A DNA stretch of 38,321 nt from Mariniflexile sp. AS56 (GCF_030552475.1 NZ_JAUPED010000023.1:1-38321), one strand, 5' to 3'; shown: positions 24,789 to 35,190, numbered from the stretch's first letter. A program made the numbers and translations. The notes: generated by a model not told the origin, from the sequence alone.

Positions 24789-26646
24789 TTTTAAAAAGTA
24801 CTTTAAATGTTGTTCCTTTATTTACTTCACTGGTAACTTCAATTTTGCCGCCAATTGCTTCTATTTGGTTTTTTGTTATAAATAGACCAATACCTTTGGC
24901 ATCTTCATTTTTGTGAAATGTTTTATACATTCCAAAAAGTTTTCTTTGATGTAGACCTAGGTTTATACCTAAACCGTTATCTATAAAGCTTATTGTGGTA
25001 AACTTATCGTTTTTTTCTGAATTAATTTCAAGAAAACTGTCTCTTTCTTCAGACCTGTATTTTATGGAGTTTGTAATGAAGTTTAACATAATGCTTTCTA
25101 AATAAGCTTTAATCCCTAAAACTTCCACATCTTCAGCAACGTTGTTTGTTATCTGTACATGGTTTATTTCAGCTAAAGAAAGAACGGAGGTAATTTGTTT
25201 TTCTATAATTGGTTTTATTGGGATGATTGATAAGTTTTCTTCTGAAGATAGGTTTATTTGAACAATCTCAGATAAATCTTTAATAGTTTCTTCAAGGCTG
25301 TTTGAAGAGGTTTCTAATAGGTTGATTATTTCGTTTTCAAAAAACTCAGGCTCTTCATTTTTTAAAATTCCTAATAATGCCGACATTCCTCCAGAATGAG
25401 ATCTCAAGTTGTGAGAAACAATATGGGCGAAATTTCTTAAACGTTCGTTTTGTTCTTTCGTTATTGTTAGTATGCGCTGTAGTTCTTTTTCTTGCTCTTT
25501 TAGTAATGTAATATCGGTGATTTGAGAGATAAAATAGAGCACATGTTTATCAATATCCCTTACTACAGAAACGGCTAATTGAACATAAACCAACTTTCCG
25601 TTTTTATGATAATAGCGTTTTTCCATTTTGTAATGGTCGCGCTTACCTTCAAGAATATCTTCTAATAAAGATAAATCGATATTTAAATCTTCCGGATGTG
25701 TTATATCCTGAAAAGTTAAATCATAAAATTCATCAGTGGTGTAACCAACCATATCAGAAAGTGTTTGGTTAACTTTTAACCATTTACCTTTTCTATCTAG
25801 TAAAGCCATTCCTATACCGGCATTTTCAAAATTACCTCTAAAGGCTTGTTCGCTTTGTTCTAGTTTTATTTGATATTCCTTAAAGGTGTTAATATCTTGA
25901 ATGGTACCGTAAATTCTGGTAAAACTGTTATTTGTTTTTTCTGGTATACCAATAACTTTTACCCATTTAGGTTCGCCTTGTGATGTTATAATTTGTAATT
26001 CATCGGTGAATCCTTCCCCAAGATTTAAAGCTTTGGTAACTAATTCTGCTATTTTCTCTCTGCTACGACCTTCTTTGTAAAAATTAATACCAGTTTCAAG
26101 GCTGGGTTCATAGTCCATAGCAACACCGTGCATGGCTTTTGTAATATCGCTCCAAGTAATTTTTTGGTTGCTTACATCCATATCCCAAAGTCCAATATTG
26201 GCTGCTTGGTTACAATGTCTTAAATATTCTTCATTTTCTTTAAGTTCGGTAACTTCTATATGAGACCCCAACATTCTAGTAGGTTTACCTTCAGTATCTC
26301 GTATGGCTAAACCTTTGCAACGAATCCAAACGGTTCTTCCGTTTTTATGAATGTACCTAACAACCTGGTCGTAAGTGTGTTCAGGGTTGTTTAAGTGCTT
26401 ATGAAAGTTTTCTATAGAGGTTTCTAGGTCGTCTTTGTTTATTATATCTTGCCAAGCAGCAGCTTTATGCGGCTTTGTGCTAGGGTCGTATCCTAAAATT
26501 TCCCAGAATCTAGAATTCATCCATTCATTTTCTGGGTTTTCTAGATCCCAATACCACATCCCATCTAGTGAATTATTTTGAATAAATTCGAAGATGCTAG
26601 AATCGTTTTTTATTAAATTGTTTAGTTCTTTTTCTAAATAGTTCAT
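24775..26646 (-). CDS. Soluble PAS-domain sensor histidine kinase
   Basis: This 623-aa kinase lacks visible transmembrane segments and so is probably cytosolic. Three PAS/PAC modules span about residues 15-135, 140-258 and 265-384, each ending in a PAC-like block such as GTIQDINTFKEY. The dimerisation helix carries His412 in IVSHNLRSHSGG, a motif common in Bacteroidota kinases. The ATP-binding domain includes NSIKYRSEERD, IDNGLGINLG and AKGIGLFITK. Ligands of the PAS domains cannot be read from sequence. The partner is most likely the overlapping single-domain receiver. Confidence 0.9.
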   Translation of the reverse strand: MNYLEKELNNLIKNDSSIFEFIQNNSLDGMWYWDLENPENEWMNSRFWEILGYDPSTKPHKAAAWQDIINKDDLETSIENFHKHLNNPEHTYDQVVRYIHKNGRTVWIRCKGLAIRDTEGKPTRMLGSHIEVTELKENEEYLRHCNQAANIGLWDMDVSNQKITWSDITKAMHGVAMDYEPSLETGINFYKEGRSREKIAELVTKALNLGEGFTDELQIITSQGEPKWVKVIGIPEKTNNSFTRIYGTIQDINTFKEYQIKLEQSEQAFRGNFENAGIGMALLDRKGKWLKVNQTLSDMVGYTTDEFYDLTFQDITHPEDLNIDLSLLEDILEGKRDHYKMEKRYYHKNGKLVYVQLAVSVVRDIDKHVLYFISQITDITLLKEQEKELQRILTITKEQNERLRNFAHIVSHNLRSHSGGMSALLGILKNEEPEFFENEIINLLETSSNSLEETIKDLSEIVQINLSSEENLSIIPIKPIIEKQITSVLSLAEINHVQITNNVAEDVEVLGIKAYLESIMLNFITNSIKYRSEERDSFLEINSEKNDKFTTISFIDNGLGINLGLHQRKLFGMYKTFHKNEDAKGIGLFITKNQIEAIGGKIEVTSEVNKGTTFKVLFKNEKN

Positions 26647-26875
26647 TAGAGAATTGAGGGATTTGATTTACTATTAATTTAAATTAGGAGTAATTGGTTT
26701 TTAGAATTAATGAAATTTAGTTTTAGTTATGCAGGTGGTTGTATTTATTGAAGGCCAGATGTTGGTTTTGCGGCCTGTAATAGCTAAGATAATAGTTTTT
26801 AGTTGTAAAAAAAAGACAGACAATTGTTTTGTGTTTTTATTTTGAAAATGAGGTTCGAAATAAGTTTTAGATATT

Positions 26876-26910
26876 AAAAGACACACTATTCATAGTGTGT
26901 CTTTTTTTTT
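26876..26910. terminator. Terminator after the eight-PAS kinase
   Basis: AAAAGACACACT (26876-26887) pairs with AGTGTGTCTTTT (26894-26905) and a T-run follows on the plus strand. It sits just beyond the stop of the minus-strand kinase, so it likely terminates that transcript. The rest of 26647-26945 holds no gene. Confidence 0.75.
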
Positions 26911-26945
26911 GGGGGATACTACTTTATATAAAGGCCGTTTGGGTT

Positions 26946-29900
26946 TTATTTGGTTGGAATGTATATGTTAAAGGTAGCGCCTTCACCTATTTCACTATGT
27001 GCAAGAATGATTCCGTCGTGATTTTCTACAATTCTTTTTACAATAGCGAGTCCAATTCCAGTTCCTGTATATTCCTCCTTGGTGTGAAGGCGTTGAAAAA
27101 CTTCAAATATTTTGTTGTTGTATTGTTGTTCAAAACCAATTCCGTTATCACTAAAACGAATATGGCAATATTGTTTTTCGTCTACCAATGCGTCAATATC
27201 AGTTGTGTTTCCTTCAATAATTTCACAATCAATTTTAATTAGAACGGGGTGATTTTCCTTAGCAAATTTAATAGAGTTACTAACCAAATTAAGTATCACT
27301 TGCTGAAACTGTACAGGAATAATCCTAACTTCACATATATTGTTTAGTATAAAGGTTATGTCTTTTTGTTCCAATTCTTCACTTAAAGTTTCTTTCGTGT
27401 CTTCAATAATTTCGTGCAAGTCAACTATTTCAAATTTGATATCTTGAGCATTGGTTCTTGAATACGCAATAAGATCTTGAATTAAGTTTTGCATGCGGTT
27501 TGCAGATTTCTGCATTCTTGTAAAATGTTTCTGCGCATTTTCTGACAAGGTTGCGTATTCCGTTTCCAGAATACGGGATGCAAAGATTTGAATTTTACGT
27601 AAAGGTTCTTGTAAATCATGACTGGAAATATAAACAAAGGATTGTAACTCCTTATTCATTCTTTCTAGATCCATGTTTTTTTGCTGTAGTTCATTGGTAC
27701 GCTGTTGCACCATGTTTTCTAATTTATTAGTAAACATTTTTTCTTCTTGAATATCGGTACTACTTCCAACCCATCTTTTTATAACGCCATCAGCATCTTT
27801 TTGAGGTATGGCACGACTTAGTTGCCAGCGATATTCGCCATTGTGTTTGCGAAAACGGTGGTGTAATAAGAAATCTTTCCCGGTGATTATAGAATGTATC
27901 CATTCTTTAATGTTTTGTTCTCTATCATCTGGGTGAACAATCTGGATCCAACCTTGCTTTATAATTTCGGAATGTGTTAAACCAGAAAAATCAAAAACAG
28001 ATTGATTAAAATAATTTAGGTTGCCATCGGGATCTGAAGTCCATATAAATTGAGGCATGGAATCTGCTAAAAGGCGAAATTTCTCTTCTCTTTCTAGTAA
28101 TTGTTGCTGAAAGTTTCGTTCGTCTGTTATGTCTCTTACAGTTCCTACCATACGTTCTGGCACATTGTTTTCGTCGTAAAACACCTTGCCTTTGGCATCT
28201 AGCCAATGTAAGGATTGGTCTTCCCAGAACACCCTTATTTGGTAATGTAGTACTCCTTTTTCAAAGGCCTCATCATAAGCTTGCTTTCTCCTACCTAGAT
28301 CATCTGGATGAAGATTTTTAATAATATCCTTATGTGATAAATCCCTTTGCTTGGGAAAGCCTAAAATCTCATAACAACGATCGGATGCTACAATTTCAGA
28401 TGATTTTAAATTAACATCAAAAACCCCTAGCTCACTGGCTTCAATTATAAGTTTAAGTTTTTCCTCATTTTCCTCTATAAGATTTTTTGCTTTCACGGTG
28501 GCGGTGACTTCGGTGGCCACAACCATAATACCCGTAACCTCATTGTTTTCCTTTAAAGGATGGTATACGAAATTGAAATATAGGGTTTCTAATTTTCCTT
28601 GACGACTTAAGATAACAGGAAATTCATAGCCATAAAAAGCGGTCTCGGTTTTATAGATATCGGCAATTATGGGTGCTATGGTTTCTTTAACATGTGGAAG
28701 GACTTCAAAAAGCGGCTTGCCTACATATTGTTTTTCTGTTTTTTCTATGAGCATTAAGTAATGGTCGTTAACCATTTCTGTAATATTATCAGGACCTCTA
28801 AAAATAGAAATTGCTAGAGGTGCTTGCTTTACAGAATCACGAAATCTTTTTTCGCTTTCTTCTACTTTTTCAAAAGCATCAATAACATCTTGCTCAGCCT
28901 CTTTACGTTCTGTAATATCACGAGCTATGGCAAATAATAAGGTTTTATCTTCTACTTGAACACTTCCCATATTTATTTCTACAGGGTATTTGTGTCCTTG
29001 TTTATTTTTATGAATGGTTTCAAAAGGAGGGATGACGCCAGTTTGAGCACGTTTAAATGCTTCTTTGTATTTTTTTTCATGATAAACCATGTCAACATCT
29101 GGAACTTTTAATAAAGCCATTTCTTGCTCTGTGTAACCCCATTGGTCAAGAGCCTTTTTATTTAGGTAAACAAAACTTCCGTCTTCTTCCATAAGAATAA
29201 AAGGGTCTGCAGCCGTGTCGGCCATAAATTTGAACAATTTAATTTCTGAAAGAGCAGTTTCTACCTTGTGTTTAGCTTCATTTAATTCGGTGACTTCAGC
29301 CGCCGTATTCATCACCGCATAAATAGTTCCGGAAGAGTCCATTACCGGGGTGAAATTATAATTGAAATAGAATGATTTTAATTCATTATTTATAAAGATA
29401 TCTACTTTTTGGTTTTTCGCGTGAAAGGGAGTGCCTGTATGTAGTACTTCACGAACTTGTTCAAATATTTTTTGATTTTGTAATTCAGGTAGGATGTCGC
29501 TGTATAGCTTTCCAACCACATCATTCCCTTTACCCCAAATATCTATAATGGATTGATTGGCAAGTGAAATGTGCATCTCTTCGCCTGTATATAAGGCAAT
29601 AGGGAAGGGGGCACTCTCGACTAAAGAGCGTATGCGGTGTTCGCTTTCTTCTACTTTCTTTCTGGCTTTTACTTGTGGAGTTACATCAACACCTATAGCC
29701 ATGATGCCGTTTATTTTACCTGCTGTATCATAAAGGGGTTCAAAAGAAAAATTGATATATACCGTTTCTAAAATATTATTCCTTACTACTTGAACAGGCA
29801 TTTCGGGAGTCGCAAAGCGATTGCCTGTGTTTGCCACATCGTCCATAAATTCTTTTATTCCTTGTGATAAAAGTTCGGGCATGGCATCAAAAAGAGGGGT

Positions 29901-30932
29901 GTTCAAAACTTCCTCTTCTGTTCTTCCCCATATTTCAAGTGCAAACTTGTTGGCTATTTCTATGTTGTAATCTAATCCGCGAAATATAGCAATGGCAACG
30001 GGAGCCTGAAGAATCATGAGTCGAAGACTTCTTTCTCCTTCCTCTATTTTATCTCTCGCTAATACTTTGCTTGTAACATCTTCTACGGTTCCGTTTAGGC
30101 GATATGCAATTTTATCATCATTAAACCAGGCTCGCCCCTTAGCGTGAACAATAATTTCTTTTTGTGAAACAGGATTTATTATCGTGTATTCGATATCGTA
30201 AATTCCGTTTGAATTGTGGTCTAAAACTTCTTGAATAGCATTAGTTACGCGTTCCTTGTCTTTTTCTGTAATGACATTAATAGCAGTGGTAAGTTCAATT
30301 TGTTCTTCAGGAGGCAAACCAAACCATTGTTTTAGTCGGGCGTTTCCTGAAAATTTATTGGTTTGCGGATTAAAGTCGAAGGTTCCAAGTTGCGCAGCTT
30401 CTATGACGAATTCTAGTTCATTGTTGCTATCTATCAATTCGTCTTCGGCTTTCTTTTTAGCAGTAGTTTCAATAACTGTTACTAAAACGCCTCCTACTTC
30501 ACCAGACTCTAATCTAATAGGGCTATAAGCAAAATCGAAATAACAGGTTTCAATATACCCGTTTCGGTTTAGTGGCAGCATAAAGTCTGGAAAACCAACG
30601 GGTTCACCATTCATTACACCATCGAACATGGAGCCAATGATGTGCCAAACCTCAGAAAAGGTTTCTTTTGTGCTAATGCCTAATGCTTCGGGGTGTTTGG
30701 TGTCTCCTAATATAGGGCGGTAACCATCATTATATATTTGAGTATACTCCTTGCCCCATGCGATGTACATACCGAACGGATTATCCATCATAACGCTTAC
30801 CATAGTTCGCAAAGGTTGTGGCCATGTTTTTGGGTCACCTAATGGTGTTTTGCTCCAATCTCTAGATCGGATGAGTTTACCCATGTCTCCGCCACCCTGT
30901 AAAAAATTGAACTCTGTATTATTAGTACTCAT
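26946..30932 (-). CDS. Eight-PAS cytosolic sensor histidine kinase
   Basis: This 1328-aa kinase has no transmembrane segment or signal peptide. It opens with the hallmark LQGGGDMGKLIRSRDWSKTP and a first PAS-like domain (about 40-158). Seven more PAS modules follow at about 170-290, 300-420, 432-548, 563-676, 695-812, 822-937 and 950-1064. Modules 1, 3, 4 and 6 share a PLYDxxxxxxG-type variant and may have arisen by duplication, while 2, 7 and 8 are PAS_3-like. HisKA follows with His1105 in SSHDLQEPLRK. HATPase_c has FSDNGIGF and TGTGIGLAIVKRI. The receiver encoded 8 bp upstream is the obvious partner. The stimulus is unknown. Confidence 0.9.
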   Translation of the reverse strand: MSTNNTEFNFLQGGGDMGKLIRSRDWSKTPLGDPKTWPQPLRTMVSVMMDNPFGMYIAWGKEYTQIYNDGYRPILGDTKHPEALGISTKETFSEVWHIIGSMFDGVMNGEPVGFPDFMLPLNRNGYIETCYFDFAYSPIRLESGEVGGVLVTVIETTAKKKAEDELIDSNNELEFVIEAAQLGTFDFNPQTNKFSGNARLKQWFGLPPEEQIELTTAINVITEKDKERVTNAIQEVLDHNSNGIYDIEYTIINPVSQKEIIVHAKGRAWFNDDKIAYRLNGTVEDVTSKVLARDKIEEGERSLRLMILQAPVAIAIFRGLDYNIEIANKFALEIWGRTEEEVLNTPLFDAMPELLSQGIKEFMDDVANTGNRFATPEMPVQVVRNNILETVYINFSFEPLYDTAGKINGIMAIGVDVTPQVKARKKVEESEHRIRSLVESAPFPIALYTGEEMHISLANQSIIDIWGKGNDVVGKLYSDILPELQNQKIFEQVREVLHTGTPFHAKNQKVDIFINNELKSFYFNYNFTPVMDSSGTIYAVMNTAAEVTELNEAKHKVETALSEIKLFKFMADTAADPFILMEEDGSFVYLNKKALDQWGYTEQEMALLKVPDVDMVYHEKKYKEAFKRAQTGVIPPFETIHKNKQGHKYPVEINMGSVQVEDKTLLFAIARDITERKEAEQDVIDAFEKVEESEKRFRDSVKQAPLAISIFRGPDNITEMVNDHYLMLIEKTEKQYVGKPLFEVLPHVKETIAPIIADIYKTETAFYGYEFPVILSRQGKLETLYFNFVYHPLKENNEVTGIMVVATEVTATVKAKNLIEENEEKLKLIIEASELGVFDVNLKSSEIVASDRCYEILGFPKQRDLSHKDIIKNLHPDDLGRRKQAYDEAFEKGVLHYQIRVFWEDQSLHWLDAKGKVFYDENNVPERMVGTVRDITDERNFQQQLLEREEKFRLLADSMPQFIWTSDPDGNLNYFNQSVFDFSGLTHSEIIKQGWIQIVHPDDREQNIKEWIHSIITGKDFLLHHRFRKHNGEYRWQLSRAIPQKDADGVIKRWVGSSTDIQEEKMFTNKLENMVQQRTNELQQKNMDLERMNKELQSFVYISSHDLQEPLRKIQIFASRILETEYATLSENAQKHFTRMQKSANRMQNLIQDLIAYSRTNAQDIKFEIVDLHEIIEDTKETLSEELEQKDITFILNNICEVRIIPVQFQQVILNLVSNSIKFAKENHPVLIKIDCEIIEGNTTDIDALVDEKQYCHIRFSDNGIGFEQQYNNKIFEVFQRLHTKEEYTGTGIGLAIVKRIVENHDGIILAHSEIGEGATFNIYIPTK

Positions 30933-30940
30933 ATATAAAT

Positions 30941-31387
30941 CTAAGGTTGAATAATGAAATGTTCTTGCGAACGTGGAGGTAAAACAGGGGTGCTGAATAT
31001 GTTCAGGGCTTTTTTAATTACCATTTTTAAACTTGAAAATTCACTCGGTTTTTGTATGTAGTAGTGAGCCCCTAACTCATACAAACTATTAACAGTAATA
31101 CGGTCTAGCGAGGTAGAGTAAATGATAATGGGAATTTGGGACCACTCCTTTTTAGCCTTTATTTCTTCGATGCATTCTATCCCAGATTTTCGAGGCATAT
31201 TAAGATCTAGAAAAATAAGGTCGGGGTAATTAAGCGGTTCTGATAATAAGAAATTTATAAGTTCAACACCATTATTTACTGTGGTAAGCGTTGAAGGACT
31301 TCCTATTTCATCTAAAGCATCCTTGAAAAAGTCGCAATCATCTATATCATCATCTGCAAGCAGAAGGTGTAGTTTTGTTTTTTCCAT
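30941..31387 (-). CDS. Single-domain response regulator (REC only) paired with the eight-PAS kinase
   Basis: This 148-aa receiver, numbered from ATG 31387, has the acidic cluster ADDD (11-14), phospho-acceptor Asp61 in FLDLNMP, Thr/Ser in IYSTSLD (89-95) and the conserved Lys113 in IQKPS. I prefer ATG 31387 over the in-frame GTG at 31402. No output domain is present. The following kinase begins 8 bp after the stop, so the gene order is regulator then kinase, the reverse of the other pair at 24396-26646. Confidence 0.9.
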   Translation of the reverse strand: MEKTKLHLLLADDDIDDCDFFKDALDEIGSPSTLTTVNNGVELINFLLSEPLNYPDLIFLDLNMPRKSGIECIEEIKAKKEWSQIPIIIYSTSLDRITVNSLYELGAHYYIQKPSEFSSLKMVIKKALNIFSTPVLPPRSQEHFIIQP

Positions 31388-31624
31388 TTTATAAAAATCC
31401 ACTCAATAGTGACTCAATCAATTATATTTTGCAATTTTAGTTTTATAACTAATTTAAAATAGAAGATTTGGACGATTCTAAAATGTTTTAGTATTCAATG
31501 CTTTAATAATGTTAACCTTGTTTTTTTTTTAACTTCCCATATGATTGCTCCGACGGGAATAAGTTTTAAAATTAAAATATTTTACCTTTAAACGAAGTTA
31601 GTGGTTTTTTCTTATAATGTCAAA

Positions 31625-32674
31625 TTAACTTTCAGTATTAAAGAATACCTTGTAAAAATGCATTTTCTTTTCATCATCATAGCCACGTTCTAAGTATTCT
31701 ACAGAGGCGTCTGGTGCATCAATATCTAGTTTTATTTGTATGTTGGTGTCCAGTTTAATATCGGTTTTAAACTTTTTCTTTTCTTTATTAACAACGCTTT
31801 CTGCAACATCAAATTGGTTTCTAAGAACTAGATTTTTTTCGCCCTCAAATGTTTTTTTATAATCCTCAAATAAGCTTTTGTATTTGTCTTCTTCAAAAAG
31901 TTCGTCTTTAAAACGTTCAACATTTACTACTTCATTTTCTTTAAAAAAGTCGACTGTTTTTGCTAAAAAGGTATTTTGTTCCTTAGCACCGTAGGTTGTT
32001 TTTAAAATTTCGGTAGAGAAATCTTTACAAAGCTCTATATATTGTTGCGTGTGGTTATTAGCGTCATCAGCATATTTAATGTTTAAAAACTGGTTTATCC
32101 AATATTGCGCATCATAACTATTGTTATCTATGCTTAAAATAATATTACCTTCTGTATCGGTTTGGTTTAAAATTAAACAGCCTTTGTCTACCTTTTTACT
32201 GCTAATACCGTTTTGTACTAACACGTCGTAGCTATTGTTTTCTAAATAGGTTTGAAAGAAATTAACTTTAGATTCTATTTTAAAAATACCTAAGGCATTT
32301 GTAGTTATATCATTAAACTCAATGCCTTCAAACATAACGATTAGCACATCGCCTGTTTTTATTTGTGCCGATGTAGATTGCTCATATAAATGCTTAACCA
32401 CGTGTTTTGAAACATCTATAAACGCATCATCATCGCTAAACACTTGGGTGCTGTAGCTATTAATTTCGTTTAGTGAAATGTTAGCATGGTGGTTAAACCT
32501 GTAGCTTTGAACCACAGAACCAAACGGACGTAATAAGAAAGGTAGCATTAATTCGTAGCTGGCTTCGTCAAAATCTACGAGCTTTTCTGAAAAAGCATTT
32601 CTAGTGTCGTTGAATTTATTACCAACTTTATGTATAATGAATTTTGAAATGGATGCGTTTTTTCTTGAAATCAT
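31625..32674 (-). CDS. NdpA/YejK-family nucleoid-associated protein
   Basis: This 349-aa protein matches the nucleoid-associated NdpA family, close to the 335-aa E. coli YejK length. The N-terminus ISRKNASISKFIIHKVGN and the block TGDVLIVMFEGIEF, then LGIFKIESK, are typical. The C-terminal half is rich in charged helices (DFFKENEVVNVERFKDELF). Members bind DNA and the nucleoid, but the precise role is poorly known. It seems to be a single-gene unit, with an 83-bp gap to the upstream lipoprotein gene. Confidence 0.85.
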   Translation of the reverse strand: MISRKNASISKFIIHKVGNKFNDTRNAFSEKLVDFDEASYELMLPFLLRPFGSVVQSYRFNHHANISLNEINSYSTQVFSDDDAFIDVSKHVVKHLYEQSTSAQIKTGDVLIVMFEGIEFNDITTNALGIFKIESKVNFFQTYLENNSYDVLVQNGISSKKVDKGCLILNQTDTEGNIILSIDNNSYDAQYWINQFLNIKYADDANNHTQQYIELCKDFSTEILKTTYGAKEQNTFLAKTVDFFKENEVVNVERFKDELFEEDKYKSLFEDYKKTFEGEKNLVLRNQFDVAESVVNKEKKKFKTDIKLDTNIQIKLDIDAPDASVEYLERGYDDEKKMHFYKVFFNTES

Positions 32675-32757
32675 GGTTTCTATTTGGTTTTTACAAATGA
32701 GAGTAGGTTTATAATAAGATTCGCTTTTAATAAAGGAATCTTGTATGCTTGTTACTA

Positions 32758-35190
32758 TTAATTGATTCTATACAAGACAATAGAATGATCTTCACCTTTA
32801 GTTACAAACTCTAAGTTATTGTCTTTGTCAATATTATCTAGTGAAATTTCTGAAGTACCATACACCGGGAAATTGGGTAATAAGATGCCGCGGCTATCAT
32901 AGATATATACTTTTTGAGCTTGCAAATCGGTAATCGCTACATAAATTTTATCCTTAATATAATATAGCTCTGGTTTGGTGTAGCTACCAAAATCTAACTC
33001 GATAGCATTGCTTTTAATAGTTAGTTTATTCTCGCTAAGTGTAACCAAGGTTTTACTAGAAGTTTCTAATTTATGTTTTTCTGCAAGATTTAAATTTTGA
33101 GTAGAAACACCTCCTTTAGTATCTATAGAAATTAATTGCCCGTTTGAAGTGGTTGTAGTAAAGGTGTCGTTATACAAAAAGATAGGTTGGTTTGAAAAAT
33201 TACTCGACGTTTTAGGAGTAACACGTGTATTACCAACACGGTCTATAATATGAAGTGTGTTTTGGGTTTTGAACAGGATATAATCCTTGCCGCTTATTCT
33301 AAAATGTTTTGGCTGACTTATAATAGCATCTTTGGCCGCTTTAAAGTTGAAACCATTTACTATTTTGGAGTTCACATCGTATACCAATATGTTTTTGCCT
33401 TGGGTTACGAATAGACGGTAATTTTTATTTCGATCATAATCGAAAACAGAAAGGGGCTGTGTAATGTCATCATTAAATTTACCAGGGAATGGCGCCACGT
33501 CTTTACCATCACGGTCTATAACGTAAACACGGTTTGGGGTAGCGAAAGCCAGTTGTAAGCGTCCGTTTTTGAAAATGTCAATTTGTTCTATCGTTCCTAA
33601 AACGGCGCCTTCTAATTGTTTTTTCCAAAGAATTTTCCCTTTATTAGAAATTAGGTAGAGGTTGTTTTTAATGTCTTGAACAATAATTTCTTTCTCTTTA
33701 GTAAGATGATTGGTTACAAACAGAGGCTTGTTTAAAATGTTGGAAGCTAATTTGATGTTTAATTCTTCTGAAACCGAATTTTGAGTCGCTCTTGTTTTAC
33801 TTTTTTGGATGATGGCATTGAGGTGCGCAAAATTAGAATCGTAAATAAATTGAAGTGCCGATGTGTTATAATTACTAAATGAAGCATCTAAATCGCTAGT
33901 GAAATTAGTGCTTAAAATAGATTTTAATGCCGTACTGTTTGTTGCTAATAGTAAGGAAGAGGCATTGCTTAACTTTTCTTTCGCTTTCTTAAAAGTTTCT
34001 AATTCGTTAAAAGTGGTTTTGTTTTGGTAATTAGCAATGATGCTTTGTAGTAAAACTGAATGACTAGAGAATACAAAAAAGTTGTCGAGTATGCAGTATT
34101 TAGTGGTGTTGATGCCTTTAATTAATGGAGAAAAGGTAGTATTGAATAATTTAGGTTGGCTGAAACTGTATATTTCGATGCCTCTGTAAGTTTCAACAAT
34201 AGTTTGTTCTCCAATAAGTGCGTCTTCAGTAGCAATAAAATCGATAGAATTTAAAGCAATCGCTCTATTTTCATCTTGATAAATAATACCAACTTCTATA
34301 ATATTATCGAAAAGTGGAGCACTACTCGAAAGAGAATCTTTCTTTGTAAATACTTTTAAATTGCTTTCAATAGTTTTAAAGTTTTTAAAAGTGAAACTCA
34401 TAAAACCATCACTACTAAAAGGTGTTATGTTTTGAATTTGATTCTCCTGCGGAATGGTGTTTTTAAATATATTGTTAAGTATTTTAGTAGAATCGGTGGC
34501 TTTGGTAATACCGTTTATATAAATGTCGTCTTGCTTTAAGTCAACATCAATCGCTATATAGTTGGTGAACGCTTTTAAGTTTAGCGATTCTTCCATAAAA
34601 AACGATTTTATAAAAGTCGAATTAGCATTAATGATAATCGAAAATGTTTTATCGTTACTTGTAGAATTGTAAATTTTCACTAATTCTTCATTCATATTAG
34701 AATTTGTGAAAACAGTGTTTATGGCATTTTTAGATGAAGCTGCAAAAAAAGTGCTGTCAATTATCGTACTGTAAAACGTGTTTTTTTCGAAGGTAGATTT
34801 TGTAAGTGTTTGGTTTTCGTAAGTAAGTGTTTCTTCAATATAATTTTTAAGAGAATCTCTTTTGAATAATTGAGGCGTGTATTTTGTTATAATGGTGAAT
34901 TCAAGACTGTCTTTTTCATCTTTTGAAAAACAAATAAGTAATTCGCCATTTGGTTTAAGAAGCTTTAAATAATCAAGATTGATTTCAAGTTCTTTATAAG
35001 CCTCCGTTTTTGAAAATTTATTTAAAAAGTCGCTGTTGTTAATGCTGCTTTTCAAATCTTCAAGATTGGAAGTTTTTATAATGATAGCTGCATTTTCTGG
35101 AACAAAATCGATTAGGTTGGTACGATTTCTTTCAACGTTGGAACAGCTAAAAACAATAAATAATAGGAGGGTGAAACCAAGGAATCTCAT
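32758..35190 (-). CDS. Large lipoprotein with a C-terminal beta-propeller-like domain
   Basis: This 810-aa protein, numbered from ATG 35190, has a TTG seven codons earlier that is less likely. The lipobox IVFSCSN puts the acylated cysteine at residue 16. The N-terminal half (about 20-460) is a DUF3352-like beta/alpha region: DFVPENAAIIIKTSNLEDLK and several VxSFSQP-type strands. The C-terminal part (about 470-810) has repeated strands with NLYLISNKGKILWKKQ, RVYVIDRDGK and TLHIIDRVGN, matching PQQ/quinoprotein-like propeller blades. Such propellers often mediate protein contact in the envelope. No enzymatic residues are recognised. It sits between NdpA and rnhB and has no assigned function. 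Confidence 0.75.
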   Translation of the reverse strand: MRFLGFTLLLFIVFSCSNVERNRTNLIDFVPENAAIIIKTSNLEDLKSSINNSDFLNKFSKTEAYKELEINLDYLKLLKPNGELLICFSKDEKDSLEFTIITKYTPQLFKRDSLKNYIEETLTYENQTLTKSTFEKNTFYSTIIDSTFFAASSKNAINTVFTNSNMNEELVKIYNSTSNDKTFSIIINANSTFIKSFFMEESLNLKAFTNYIAIDVDLKQDDIYINGITKATDSTKILNNIFKNTIPQENQIQNITPFSSDGFMSFTFKNFKTIESNLKVFTKKDSLSSSAPLFDNIIEVGIIYQDENRAIALNSIDFIATEDALIGEQTIVETYRGIEIYSFSQPKLFNTTFSPLIKGINTTKYCILDNFFVFSSHSVLLQSIIANYQNKTTFNELETFKKAKEKLSNASSLLLATNSTALKSILSTNFTSDLDASFSNYNTSALQFIYDSNFAHLNAIIQKSKTRATQNSVSEELNIKLASNILNKPLFVTNHLTKEKEIIVQDIKNNLYLISNKGKILWKKQLEGAVLGTIEQIDIFKNGRLQLAFATPNRVYVIDRDGKDVAPFPGKFNDDITQPLSVFDYDRNKNYRLFVTQGKNILVYDVNSKIVNGFNFKAAKDAIISQPKHFRISGKDYILFKTQNTLHIIDRVGNTRVTPKTSSNFSNQPIFLYNDTFTTTTSNGQLISIDTKGGVSTQNLNLAEKHKLETSSKTLVTLSENKLTIKSNAIELDFGSYTKPELYYIKDKIYVAITDLQAQKVYIYDSRGILLPNFPVYGTSEISLDNIDKDNNLEFVTKGEDHSIVLYRIN

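Noticed and set aside
26895-27242. 115-codon plus-strand reading frame
   Set aside because: It is antisense to the end of the eight-PAS kinase and begins in a terminator; its hydrophobic composition reflects reversed codons.
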